A DNA stretch of 64,000 bases from Orenia metallireducens. Lineage in GTDB: Bacteria; Bacillota; Halanaerobiia; Halobacteroidales; Halobacteroidaceae. The position numbers and the translations under genes were made by a program. The notes beneath the pieces are model-generated. The model had not been told where the DNA came from. It made no database searches and saw only the letters and a program-made list of their open reading frames with translations. Positions within the stretch are counted from its first letter, which is position 1, and every line of letters begins with the position of its first letter. This document shows, one piece after another, positions 16,929-25,871 of this stretch. The DNA lies in assembly GCF_003001995.1 (NCBI RefSeq), contig NZ_PVNB01000014.1:38941-102940 (forward strand), in the 5' to 3' direction.

Positions 16929-17038
16929 TATCTCCTTAAAGTATTAGTATATTGCTATAGTTTAAGATATAAATCTAAGTAAAAGATTAAAAGAATTTTT
17001 TACTGTTTTTTAGTCTTAGACTCAAGTTGATTGTATTA

Positions 17039-17054
17039 TTTATCCATGGATAAA
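17039..17054. promoter_or_regulatory. 16-bp perfect palindrome abutting the htpG promoter
   Basis: TTTATCCATGGATAAA is self-complementary and ends immediately before the -35 TTGACA of htpG. It may be an operator of an unknown regulator. No CIRCE element was found. Confidence 0.4.
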
Positions 17055-17083
17055 TTGACAATTGAAATTTTAAATGCTAAAAT
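17055..17083 (+). promoter_or_regulatory. Sigma-A-type promoter of htpG
   Basis: The -35 hexamer TTGACA (17055-17060) is separated by 17 bases from TAAAAT (17078-17083). The distance to ATG 17127 is suitable. Confidence 0.65.
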
Positions 17084-17126
17084 AATATTTGATTAAAAAT
17101 ATACTATAAAACAGGAGGATTTTATA

Positions 17127-19028
17127 ATGGTTACTAAGCAAGCAGAGACTAAAGAGTTTCAAGCAGAGACTAAGCAGTTGTTAGATTTAATGATTAATTC
17201 TATCTATACCAATCAGGAGATCTTCCTTAGAGAGTTGATAGCTAATGCATCAGATGCTATTGATAAGATCAAATTTGAGTCCTTAACTGATGTGGATATT
17301 TTAGAGGGGGATAGTGATTTTGAGGTCTTGATTGATGTAGATGAAGAGAATAAGACTTTAACTATCTCTGATAATGGAATTGGGATGACCTATGATGAGG
17401 TTATCAATAATATTGGGACCATTGCTCAGTCAGGAACTAAGAAGTTTATCGAACAATTAAAGGATAATAAGGAAGATGTAAGCTTGATTGGTCAGTTTGG
17501 AGTTGGGTTCTATTCTGCCTTTATGGTTGCTGAAAAAGTTACCTTAATTACCCGTGCATCTCATCAAGAAAAGGGGGTTAAGTGGGAGTCTGAAGGTGAT
17601 GGGACGTATACAGTAGAATATACTGATAAAGAGCAAAGAGGTACTGAGATCACTTTGACTTTGAGAGAAGAGTTCAGTGATTCTGCTGATTTTGAGAATG
17701 ATTTTACTAATAGAAATAATATTAAAAATTTAGTAGAAAAATACTCTAACTATGTCAAATATCCAATCAAGATGGATTTCTATCATGAGCAGGAGAATGA
17801 GGATGGAGAGAAGAGTGTTGAAGTAGAGACTAAAACTCTAAATACGATGACTCCGCTTTGGAATAGGAATAAGGATGAGATTAGTGATGAAGAGTATAAT
17901 GAATTTTATAAGAATCTCTCTAAGGATTGGAATGAGCCTTTAGAGGTTATACATAAACAGGTTGAAGGATTGGTCAAATTTAATGCTTTATTATATATCC
18001 CTACTAAAGCACCTTATGATTTTTATACAGCAGACTTTGATAAAGGGATTAAGCTCTATTCTAAGAGTGTCTTTATTATGGATGACTGCCAAGAGATATT
18101 ACCAGAATATTTAAAGTTTGTACGGGGGTTAGTTGATTCACCAGATTTTTCCTTAAACATCTCTCGTGAGGTCTTACAGCATAGCAAACAGCTAAAGGTA
18201 ATCGGTAAGAATTTAGAGAAGACGATCCTAAGAACTCTAAAGTCTATGCTTAAAAAAGATAGAGAGAAGTATGAAGGTTTCTGGAAGGAATTTGGTAGAG
18301 CTATTAAAGGTGGGATCTATACAGATTATAGTAACAAGGATAAGTTAGAGAATTTATTGATCTTTGAATCTTCTCATTCTAAAGAGGGTATGACCACCTT
18401 AGCAGAGTATCTTGATAGAATTTCTGAAGATCAAGAAGTAATCTATTATGTTACTGGTGAGAGTAGAGAGAAGGTAGAAAATCTACCACAAATGGAGCTA
18501 TTACAGGATAAGGGCTTAGAAGTAATCTATTGCGTAGACCCGATCGATGAATTTGTGATTGATATCTTAGGAGAATATCAAGATGTTAAATTTAAGTCGG
18601 TGCTTCGTGGTGATTTAGAGTTAGATGATGAAGAGCAAGAAGAGGAAAGTGAAGTAAAAGAAGAGTTATTAGAGGTAATTAAAGAGCACTTAAAGGGTAA
18701 GGTTGATGATGTTAGATTGAGTAAACGTTTAAAATCAAGTGCAGTCTGCTTGGTCAGTGATGAAGCTGGGATGAGTATGTCAATGGAGAGAATCTTACAG
18801 GGGATGAATCAAAATCTAGGCAAAGCCCGTAGAATTTTAGAGATCAATCCAGATCACCAAGTCTTTTCTACTATAGAACGTTTATATGAGCAGGATGCAG
18901 AGAGTGAAACCTTAAAGGAGTATAGTGAATTACTTTATTCATTATCATCTTTAGTGGAAGGCTTTAACCCAGATAATCCTGTAGAGTTTGCTAATAAGAT
19001 TAGTGATTTGATGGCAAAAGCTTATTAA
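17127..19028 (+). CDS. htpG: Molecular chaperone HtpG (Hsp90)
   Basis: This 633-residue protein has the usual length. The GHKL ATP-binding site is complete: FLRELIANASDAIDK near 30-45, DNGIGMT near 87-93, and GQFGVGFYSAFMVA near 122-135. The middle domain holds NISREVLQHS, with the Arg that reads the ATP gamma-phosphate. It refolds clients in the cytoplasm together with DnaK and is typically stress-induced. ATG 17127 has AGGAGG. The gene is monocistronic and closed by a strong terminator. Confidence 0.97.
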   Translation: MVTKQAETKEFQAETKQLLDLMINSIYTNQEIFLRELIANASDAIDKIKFESLTDVDILEGDSDFEVLIDVDEENKTLTISDNGIGMTYDEVINNIGTIAQSGTKKFIEQLKDNKEDVSLIGQFGVGFYSAFMVAEKVTLITRASHQEKGVKWESEGDGTYTVEYTDKEQRGTEITLTLREEFSDSADFENDFTNRNNIKNLVEKYSNYVKYPIKMDFYHEQENEDGEKSVEVETKTLNTMTPLWNRNKDEISDEEYNEFYKNLSKDWNEPLEVIHKQVEGLVKFNALLYIPTKAPYDFYTADFDKGIKLYSKSVFIMDDCQEILPEYLKFVRGLVDSPDFSLNISREVLQHSKQLKVIGKNLEKTILRTLKSMLKKDREKYEGFWKEFGRAIKGGIYTDYSNKDKLENLLIFESSHSKEGMTTLAEYLDRISEDQEVIYYVTGESREKVENLPQMELLQDKGLEVIYCVDPIDEFVIDILGEYQDVKFKSVLRGDLELDDEEQEEESEVKEELLEVIKEHLKGKVDDVRLSKRLKSSAVCLVSDEAGMSMSMERILQGMNQNLGKARRILEINPDHQVFSTIERLYEQDAESETLKEYSELLYSLSSLVEGFNPDNPVEFANKISDLMAKAY

Positions 19029-19045
19029 TATCATTAGATTATTTC

Positions 19046-19086
19046 AAAAGAGAGATTAGCTTAATTAAGCTAATCTCTCTTTTTTA
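19046..19086 (+). terminator. Terminator after htpG
   Basis: A stem of about 19 bp (AAAAGAGAGATTAGC... with ...GCTAATCTCTCTTTT) is followed by T. Confidence 0.9.
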
Positions 19087-19234
19087 TTAAGAGGTTATAG
19101 CTAATCTATAAATTTTTAAACTCCCTTTAACCTCATCATAACTTGTTCTTAACAATAGTATTATAGATTATAATTAGAGCAGAGTATCTCAATATATCAA
19201 AAATGTAGCTAAGTAGAGAGGGGAGCAAATTTTA

Positions 19235-20032
19235 ATGAAATACAAGGTATCTATTTTATCACTTATTGCACTGATATTTTTATTAAGCTTTAATAGCACA
19301 GCAGAAGAATTTAATAAGTTTAAAGGAGCTATTGAATTATTTCCAAATCATATTGAGAAGGAAGGGGAGTATATAGGTCCTACTAATGAAGAACCTGTTG
19401 AATTTAGATATAAGGTGGATGTTGATAAAGAAGCAAAAGAGATTTCTTATATCGCTCAGTCTCCATTATCCAAGAGGACATCTAGCTTGGATAGTTATTT
19501 AATGCCTATCAGAACTGAGATGAGATTTAATAGCAAATACCAAGAATTATTGAAATTACATGGCTATGAACAGCGAGTCTCAAAGTTTGATAGCAAGAAG
19601 AAGCAGATGGTTGTATCACTGTATAAAGAAGAGAAAGAGCAGGATAAATTTATAGTTAATTATGAGAATGAGACAATTGATGCAGATAATATCTTTCTTT
19701 ATTTGCAGGCATATTTATTAATGGAAAAGAGAGATGATTTTCAAATAGATATGTTGGCTAATGAACGAGGGAAAACTGTGAAGATGGATTTTAATCTGAT
19801 ACAATCCAACAAACTCCAAGGTATCTCATCAGAATATGATCTTCCTAAAGGTTTATTAGAGATTATTGGGGGGATAGATAAATTCTATATCTTTGAAATG
19901 AAACTGTCAGGATTTCTAGGACTGATTTGGAGAACAAAATATTACTGTCTCTTTGAATATCAGCAACCATATAACTTTGTAGCTTATTGGGGTGGGTCTG
20001 AAGGAAAGGAAGAGTTTATATATTGTCGATAA
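19235..20032 (+). CDS. Secreted protein of unknown function
   Basis: This 265-residue protein has a clear signal peptide: basic MKYK, the hydrophobic SILSLIALIFLLSF, and probable cleavage near AEE at about 24. The mature part is a beta-rich, charged sequence with IEYSEE-like strands and no cysteine pair motif or catalytic signature that I recognise. Some features (a repeated DFQIDM-type strand and a GLIWRTKYY end) recall beta-barrel or lipid-binding proteins of the DUF3108 kind, but I do not assign that. It may sit outside the membrane. Confidence 0.6.
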   Translation: MKYKVSILSLIALIFLLSFNSTAEEFNKFKGAIELFPNHIEKEGEYIGPTNEEPVEFRYKVDVDKEAKEISYIAQSPLSKRTSSLDSYLMPIRTEMRFNSKYQELLKLHGYEQRVSKFDSKKKQMVVSLYKEEKEQDKFIVNYENETIDADNIFLYLQAYLLMEKRDDFQIDMLANERGKTVKMDFNLIQSNKLQGISSEYDLPKGLLEIIGGIDKFYIFEMKLSGFLGLIWRTKYYCLFEYQQPYNFVAYWGGSEGKEEFIYCR

Positions 20033-20201
20033 ATATCATAAAAATACTAAGATAGATGAACAACTCTAAAAAGAAATTTAAAACATTCTAGTTAATTAGT
20101 GTTAATTAGTGGCTAATTATTTTGTGATTTTATTTCACTTTAAGCTGGGGCATCTATATTTTAAGACTAAGTAGTAAAAGAGATCAATTAGCTTATTTTG
20201 G

Positions 20202-20648
20202 CTACTTATAAGTAGAGACTTTCCCCCAATATTCAGTCCGGCTGAAAGCAGGGTAGCTAGAGATAAAATTTACATAAATAGGTGACTTATTTAAGTTGGG
20301 ATGGGCTTTAAAAAAATCGCGATCACCATAGACTATAGCTTCTAAAGCAAGGGGTAACTCTTGAATGAAGATTCTATTTCTGATAAATGCTTTGACTAAG
20401 CCAAACTCACCATCAACTAAGACACTTGCATACAGATAATAGCCATGTTCATCTACTCTCCATTCTGCCAATACCTCATCTCGATTTGGATTAATCTGAT
20501 TATAGGCATATTTTTGAGCAATAGTCAAAAATAGTTCAGCAGTGATATCAGAATGGGTTAGAGTATATCTTCTAGGTGTAATAGGATCAGTGGGAGTAAC
20601 TCCAGAACCAAACTCGACAGATAGCTTATCAGGGTCTAACCTTTTCAT
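20202..20648 (-). CDS. Staygreen (SGR) family protein
   Basis: This 148-residue protein matches the Staygreen domain: LDPDKLSVEFGSGVTPTD, RRYTLTHSDITAELFL, LPLALEAIVYGDRDFF and SSYPAFSRTEYWGKV. Plant SGR removes Mg from chlorophyll a, and some bacterial homologues have been shown to do the same. This bacterium shows no photosynthesis gene in the window, so the native substrate is unclear, perhaps a tetrapyrrole or another metal complex. The start is on the minus strand with GGAGGAG just before it. It is unlinked to its neighbours and probably acquired. Confidence 0.85.
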   Translation of the reverse strand: MKRLDPDKLSVEFGSGVTPTDPITPRRYTLTHSDITAELFLTIAQKYAYNQINPNRDEVLAEWRVDEHGYYLYASVLVDGEFGLVKAFIRNRIFIQELPLALEAIVYGDRDFFKAHPNLNKSPIYVNFISSYPAFSRTEYWGKVSTYK

Positions 20649-20766
20649 ACTCTTCTCCTCCTTTGTTGAAACTAGATTAATATATCATATGGGATTATAG
20701 AGGGTTTGGTACGTGGTAATTTTTAATTGAGCTTTATAGCTGTTGAGGGAAGAGTAAATTTTTTTC

Positions 20767-20795
20767 TTGACATACTTGTATATACAAGTTATAAT
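20767..20795 (+). promoter_or_regulatory. treP promoter with the TreR-type operator in its spacer
   Basis: TTGACA at 20767-20772 and TATAAT at 20790-20795 are separated by exactly 17 bases, and 16 of these are the palindrome ACTTGTATATACAAGT (20774-20789). Binding there would block RNA polymerase directly. The same core recurs downstream, and treR lies in the same cluster. Confidence 0.85.
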
Positions 20796-20811
20796 ATTCT
20801 TAGAAAGAAAG

Positions 20812-20823
20812 TTGTATATACAA
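20812..20823. promoter_or_regulatory. Second TreR-type operator core
   Basis: TTGTATATACAA is a perfect 12-bp palindrome centred 36 bp from the first. It matches the B. subtilis TreR operator core as I recall it. The region from 20824 to the treP start at 21092 is a leader of about 270 bases with no gene that I can find. Confidence 0.75.
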
Positions 20824-21091
20824 GTTTGAAAATGAGGTGTGTATACAGATTATAAGATTATAACCTATATAAAGATATTAATTTACAGGCTATTTTTTAG
20901 ATTTCTGATTATAATTAGTTTTTGTTTAGAGAAAAGAATAAGATTAACAGCCACTATAACCCTATAATATTTGATAAGAGTGGATAGTTATCTAAAAAAG
21001 TTAATCAGATAATAATCTAGTCTTTCTTTTCTGAAACTAGTTCTCAGTTAATTTTAAAATAGTTTGTATAAAGAATATAGGGGGGTTACAA

Positions 21092-22516
21092 ATGGCTAAA
21101 TTTACAAAGCAAGCAGAAGAATTATTAGAGTATATCGGTGGCAAGGAGAATATTTCAGCGGTATCACATTGTGTTACAAGGATGCGTTTTGTATTAAATG
21201 ATAATCAGAAAGCAGATATGGAAAAAATTGAAAAGATTGATTGTGTAAAAGGAACCTTTACCCAAGCAGGGCAGTTCCAAGTTATTATCGGTAATGAGGT
21301 CTCTGATTTTTATAATGATTTTGTCAAGGTCTCAGGTGTTTCTGGAGTGAGTAAGGATGTAGCTAAGAAGAATTCAAGGCAGAATCTTAATTGGTTACAG
21401 AGAATGATTTCACATTTAGCTGAGATATTTACACCATTAATTCCAGCTTTGGTAGTTGGTGGTCTGATTTTAGGTTTCCGTAATGTAATTGGAGATATTA
21501 AATTATTAGAAGAGGGTACTAAAACTCTAACAGATGTCTCTCAATTTTGGGCTGGAGTCCATCACTTCTTATGGTTGATTGGTGAGGCCATCTTCTTCTT
21601 CTTACCTGTAGGAATCACTTGGTCTATCTCTAAGAAGATGGGAGCAACAGAGATATTGGGGATTATACTTGGTGTTACTTTGGTCTCTCCACAGTTATTA
21701 AATGCTTATGCAGTAGCTGGTGGGGCAGAGGCTCCAGTCTGGGACTTTGGTTTTACCCAGATTAAGATGATTGGTTATCAAGCCCAGGTTATTCCAGCAA
21801 TTTTAGCAGGATTTACTCTGGCTACCTTGGAGAATTGGTTACGTAAGTTTGTTCCAGAATATATCTCAATGATTGTGATTCCTTTCTTTGCCTTAGTGCC
21901 AACTGTCTTATTGGCCCATGTTGTCTTAGGTCCAATTGGTTGGACAATCGGTTCATATATTTCAAATGTTGTATATGCGGGACTAACATCAGCTTTTGGA
22001 TGGTTATTTGCAGCAGTATTTGGTTTTACTTATGCACCGTTAGTAATCACAGGATTGCATCATATGACAAATGCTATTGATTTACAGTTGATGAGTGAAT
22101 TTGGTGGAACTAACCTCTGGCCGATGATTGCTTTATCTAATATTGCTCAAGGTTCTGCAGTACTAGCAATAATCTATCTAAATAGAGATGATGAAGAGGA
22201 GAAGCAGGTTTCTATTCCAGCAGCTATTTCATGTTATTTGGGAGTAACTGAGCCAGCTATGTTTGGTATCAACTTAAAGTATATCTTCCCCTTCTTAGCT
22301 GCGATGATTGGTTCAGCAATTGCTGGTTTGGTCTCAGTAAGCTCAGGTGTTATGGCTAACTCGATTGGAGTTGGAGGACTACCAGGTATCCTATCAATCC
22401 AACCTCAGCATATACTGATGTTTGCTGTAGCAATGCTAATTGCAATAGTTGTTCCCTTTATCCTAACAATCTTCTTTGCTAAAAATAAGATTGCTGTAGG
22501 TAAGAAGAGGATATAA
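21092..22516 (+). CDS. treP: PTS trehalose-specific EIIBC component
   Basis: This 474-residue membrane protein is an EIIB-EIIC fusion. The EIIB phosphorylation site is Cys27 in SHCVTRMRF. The EIIC part has about ten membrane helices, with GLHHMTNAID near residue 325 typical of the sucrose/trehalose/glucoside class. It imports trehalose as trehalose-6-phosphate using general PTS proteins and an EIIA supplied elsewhere. It is followed by treA and treR, which supports trehalose as substrate. AGGGGGG lies 8 bases before ATG. Confidence 0.9.
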   Translation: MAKFTKQAEELLEYIGGKENISAVSHCVTRMRFVLNDNQKADMEKIEKIDCVKGTFTQAGQFQVIIGNEVSDFYNDFVKVSGVSGVSKDVAKKNSRQNLNWLQRMISHLAEIFTPLIPALVVGGLILGFRNVIGDIKLLEEGTKTLTDVSQFWAGVHHFLWLIGEAIFFFLPVGITWSISKKMGATEILGIILGVTLVSPQLLNAYAVAGGAEAPVWDFGFTQIKMIGYQAQVIPAILAGFTLATLENWLRKFVPEYISMIVIPFFALVPTVLLAHVVLGPIGWTIGSYISNVVYAGLTSAFGWLFAAVFGFTYAPLVITGLHHMTNAIDLQLMSEFGGTNLWPMIALSNIAQGSAVLAIIYLNRDDEEEKQVSIPAAISCYLGVTEPAMFGINLKYIFPFLAAMIGSAIAGLVSVSSGVMANSIGVGGLPGILSIQPQHILMFAVAMLIAIVVPFILTIFFAKNKIAVGKKRI

Positions 22517-22549
22517 ATATTATATCTAAATTTAGATTAGGATTTTGAT

Positions 22550-22725
22550 ATGGGGTTATAGAATGATAATGCGATACTTTTTTAATAGCCACTAGCTACT
22601 GGCTACTAGCCTCTAGCTTCATAAGTTCTTAGCTAATAGCAGATTTATCACGGAGGGTTTATGATTTTCAAACCCGTAGGAGAGGCCAGAAGCTAATAGC
22701 TAAAGCGTCACACTATACTCATTAA
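22550..22725 (+). repeat. Terminal-inverted-repeat element, family A, divergent copy 3
   Basis: The left end AATGCGATACTTTTTTAATAG and the right end AAAGCGTCACACTATACTCATTAA are recognisable family A termini. The interior contains tandem variants of TAGCCACTAGCTACTGGC and an inverted AGCTAATAGC arm. It lies between treP and treA. Confidence 0.6.
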
Positions 22726-22765
22726 GCAACAATTTATAATCTTTAATAATAAAAAACAAATACAA

Positions 22766-22805
22766 AAGCTCTCCTGTTATTAAATTAATGGAGAGCTTCT
22801 TTTAT
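22766..22805 (+). terminator. Hairpin between treP and treA (possible weak terminator)
   Basis: AAGCTCTCC pairs with GGAGAGCTT (9 bp) and is followed by CTTTTAT. The T run is short, so partial read-through into treA is likely. Confidence 0.5.
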
Positions 22806-22820
22806 AAGAGGTGATGTATT

Positions 22821-24527
22821 ATGAAAAGTAATGGTAGTGAATGGTGGAGAAAATCGGTTGTCTATCAAATCTATCCTAAGAGTTTTAATGATACTACAGG
22901 AAATGGTGTGGGTGATTTACAGGGTATTATAGATAAGCTAGATTATTTAAAGAAATTAGGTGTTGACGTAATCTGGTTAACCCCTATCTATCAATCTCCC
23001 CAAAATGATAATGGTTATGATATCAGTGATTATTATAGTATCCACAAAGGATATGGTGATATGGAGGGCTTTGAGAGATTATTAGCAGAAGCACATCAGA
23101 GGGATATCAAAGTAATTATGGATATTGTCATCAATCATACCTCTACAGAACACCAATGGTTTAAAGAGTCTGCCAAATCTAAGGATAATCCCTATCGAGA
23201 CTTTTATATCTGGAAGGAGTCTCAAGAGGGTAGAGAGCCAAATAATTGGAAGTCTAAATTTGGTGGTTCTGCTTGGGAGTATGATGGGACTACAGGAGAG
23301 TACTACCTACATCTCTTTGATGTGACTCAGGCTGATTTGAACTGGGAGAATGATGAGGTTCGAAAGAAGCTCTATCAAATGATGGACTTCTGGCTAGAAA
23401 AGGGTGTAGATGGTTTTAGATTAGATGTTATCAATTTAATCTCTAAGAATCAAGATTTTCCAGATGATGATGGATCAGTAGCACCTGGTGATGGAAGGAA
23501 GTTCTATACAGATGGTCCTAGAGTCCATGAGTATTTACAGGAGATGAATCAAGAGGTCTTCTCTAAATATGAGATGATGACAGTAGGTGAGATGTCATCA
23601 ACAGATATTGAGAACTGTGTTAAGTATACTAATCTAGAACGTAAGGAGCTGAATATGACCTTCAGCTTTCATCATTTGAAAGTAGATTATCCTAATGGAG
23701 AGAAGTGGACTGCTGCAGACTTTGACTTTATTGAATTAAAGAGAATCTTATCAGAATGGCAAGTCGGAATGAATCAAGGTGGAGGGTGGAATGCATTATT
23801 TTGGTGTAACCATGATCAGCCACGAGTTGTAAGTAGATTTGGTGATGATGGTCAGTACCATAATCAGTCAGCCAAGATGTTAGCTACTACAATTCATTTA
23901 ATGCAAGGAACACCTTACATCTATCAAGGTGAAGAGTTTGGTATGACCAATCCAAACTTTACAAATATTGATGATTATCGTGATGTCGAGTCCTTAAATG
24001 CTTACAAAATTCTTAAGGAAGCAGGAAAGAATGAAGAGGAGATTATGGCTGCTATTAAGGCAAAATCAAGGGATAACTCTAGAACTCCAGTTCAGTGGGA
24101 TGCTACTGAAAATGCTGGTTTTACTACGGGTACTCCTTGGATTGGAGTAGCAGATAATTATCGAGAGATTAATGCTAAAAAGGCTGTTACAGATGAAGGT
24201 TCAATCTTCTATTATTATCAAAAGCTGATTAGACTAAGAAAGGAACTTGATATTATCACTTATGGTGATTATAAATTAATCTTAGAAGACAGTGAGGATA
24301 TTTTTGCTTACCTAAGAAGCTATAATAATGAGAAGCTATTGGTTATTAATAACTTCTATGGCAAAGAGACAGAGTTTGAATTGCCTGCTGAATTATTAGA
24401 TTTTAATGATTATGATAGTAGAATCTTGATCTCAAATTATGAAGATTCTGTAGAGGATATTCAGAATATAAGGCTAAGACCTTATGAATCTATCGTCTAC
24501 CACCTTGCTAAATTACCTTTAAAATGA
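22821..24527 (+). CDS. treA: Alpha,alpha-phosphotrehalase (trehalose-6-phosphate hydrolase, GH13)
   Basis: This 568-residue protein begins with VVYQIYPKSFNDTTGNGVGD, the usual GH13_29 start. Catalytic residues fall at Asp202 in GFRLDVINL (nucleophile), Glu257 in VGEMSS (acid/base) and the downstream WCNHDQPR. The central DIVINHTSTEHQWF is the family's Ca/substrate loop. It splits trehalose-6-phosphate, made during PTS import by TreP, to glucose and glucose-6-phosphate. AGAGGTGAT precedes ATG 22821. It is followed after 22 bases by the treR start. Confidence 0.92.
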   Translation: MKSNGSEWWRKSVVYQIYPKSFNDTTGNGVGDLQGIIDKLDYLKKLGVDVIWLTPIYQSPQNDNGYDISDYYSIHKGYGDMEGFERLLAEAHQRDIKVIMDIVINHTSTEHQWFKESAKSKDNPYRDFYIWKESQEGREPNNWKSKFGGSAWEYDGTTGEYYLHLFDVTQADLNWENDEVRKKLYQMMDFWLEKGVDGFRLDVINLISKNQDFPDDDGSVAPGDGRKFYTDGPRVHEYLQEMNQEVFSKYEMMTVGEMSSTDIENCVKYTNLERKELNMTFSFHHLKVDYPNGEKWTAADFDFIELKRILSEWQVGMNQGGGWNALFWCNHDQPRVVSRFGDDGQYHNQSAKMLATTIHLMQGTPYIYQGEEFGMTNPNFTNIDDYRDVESLNAYKILKEAGKNEEEIMAAIKAKSRDNSRTPVQWDATENAGFTTGTPWIGVADNYREINAKKAVTDEGSIFYYYQKLIRLRKELDIITYGDYKLILEDSEDIFAYLRSYNNEKLLVINNFYGKETEFELPAELLDFNDYDSRILISNYEDSVEDIQNIRLRPYESIVYHLAKLPLK

Positions 24528-24549
24528 TAGAATATTCTGGGTGATGATA

Positions 24550-25263
24550 ATGAATAATAAATATCTAAAGATATATAATGAACTTGCTAAAAAGATAGAA
24601 ACTGGAGAGATACGCCCTAAAAGTCAATTACCTTCTGAAAATCAGCTAAGCAAAGAGTATGATCTATCTAGAGGGACAGTCAGAAAGGCCTTGGACTTAT
24701 TAGTGCAGAATGGTTATATCCAGAAGGTTCATGGTAAAGGCTCGATTGTACTGGATATCAATAAATTTGATTTTCCTGTCTCTGGTGTGGTCAGCTTTAA
24801 AGAGTTATCTCAGAAGTTGGGACAGGACTCTAAGACTATTCTCCTTGAACTAGATATATTACAAGGTGATGAGTTTTTAATGGAAGAGTTGCACTTGGAC
24901 AAAGAGGATGAGGTCTGGAAACTGGTGAGGGTTAGAGAGATAGGTGGGCAGAAGATAATCTTGGATAAAGACTATCTTAAAAGAGATGCAGTTCCTATGT
25001 TAACCAAAGAGATATGTGAAGATTCAATTTATGAATATATTGAAGGTGAGCTTGATTTAAAGATTAGCTTTGCTAAGAAGTTGATCTCTGTAGAAGAGCC
25101 GACTTTAGAGGATAAAGAGAATTTAGATTTAGCTGGTTATAATGTAGTGGTAGTAGTTAAAAGTTATGTTTATTTAGAGGATGCAACTCTCTTTCAATAC
25201 ACTGAATCTAGGCATAGACCTGATAAGTTTAGATTTGTAGATTTTGCTAGAAGAAGCCATTAA
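24550..25263 (+). CDS. treR: GntR/HutC-family repressor of the trehalose operon
   Basis: This protein of about 237 residues has an N-terminal GntR winged helix (YLKIYNELAKKIETGEI, then LSKEYDLSRGTVRKALDLL) and a C-terminal UTRA-type effector domain ending RHRPDKFRFVDFARR. TreR in Bacillus binds the TTGTATATACAA palindrome and is released by trehalose-6-phosphate; two such palindromes lie at the treP promoter. ATG 24550 is chosen; 24544 and GTG 24541 are in frame and cannot be excluded. Overlap with the ribosome site (GGGTGATG) leaves the start uncertain. Confidence 0.9.
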   Translation: MNNKYLKIYNELAKKIETGEIRPKSQLPSENQLSKEYDLSRGTVRKALDLLVQNGYIQKVHGKGSIVLDINKFDFPVSGVVSFKELSQKLGQDSKTILLELDILQGDEFLMEELHLDKEDEVWKLVRVREIGGQKIILDKDYLKRDAVPMLTKEICEDSIYEYIEGELDLKISFAKKLISVEEPTLEDKENLDLAGYNVVVVVKSYVYLEDATLFQYTESRHRPDKFRFVDFARRSH

Positions 25264-25271
25264 TAGATATT

Positions 25272-25312
25272 AAAGAGAAGCCATAGCAGTTGCTGTGGCT
25301 TCTCTTTTTTTA
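25272..25312 (+). terminator. Terminator after treR
   Basis: AAAGAGAAGCCATAGCA pairs with TGCTGTGGCTTCTCTTT and is followed by a T run. Confidence 0.88.
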
Positions 25313-25378
25313 TTTATAGATAGTGACAAGTGGAGGAGTAGATTATCTTATTATATATTTTAATTTTGAAGTTAGACT

Positions 25379-25750
25379 TAATGGATATATTACGACACTT
25401 TTTACTTTTAAAAAGTGAGCAAAATTATTAAAACAATTTTCGGGAAAGCTTATCAGCTTTTTTTCCGAGTTACTTTTAGCATTGCCCTAAAAGTAACCAA
25501 ACCTACGGGTTTTAAAATACAAAAACCCTTCGTGATAAATCCGGTCTAGAAAAAATAAAACTCACTACGCAATCAAAATAATAAATATTATCACTTATTA
25601 TCTCTCTAATTAAAACCTAATTGCACTCTAAATTCTATCTCAATTTTTGCTCCGTTCAAACAATAATTCTTTTCACCTCTAAAAACCTTAACTGTCAACT
25701 GTACACCGTACACTGTAAACTCAAACAAAAGTGTCGCAATCTCTCTTTAC
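25379..25750 (+). repeat. Family A terminal-inverted-repeat element with a composite interior, copy 4
   Basis: The left end TGGATATATTACGACACTTTTTAC and the right end AAAAGTGTCGCAATCTC are inverted copies. The interior includes a GTACACCGTACACTGTAAAC stretch and sequence related to 11340-11660 (reverse complement). No gene is present. It fills the 600-base gap before the ZIP transporter. Confidence 0.75.
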
Positions 25751-25871
25751 TCTCAATTCTTCTAGTATAATCAAGTAATACTAATAAAATCTTTTCTGAT
25801 AATAAAAAGACCCTTGCTGAGGAATATTAAAGAATAACACTAAAATCTTTAAACACAAAGGAAGATAAGAG

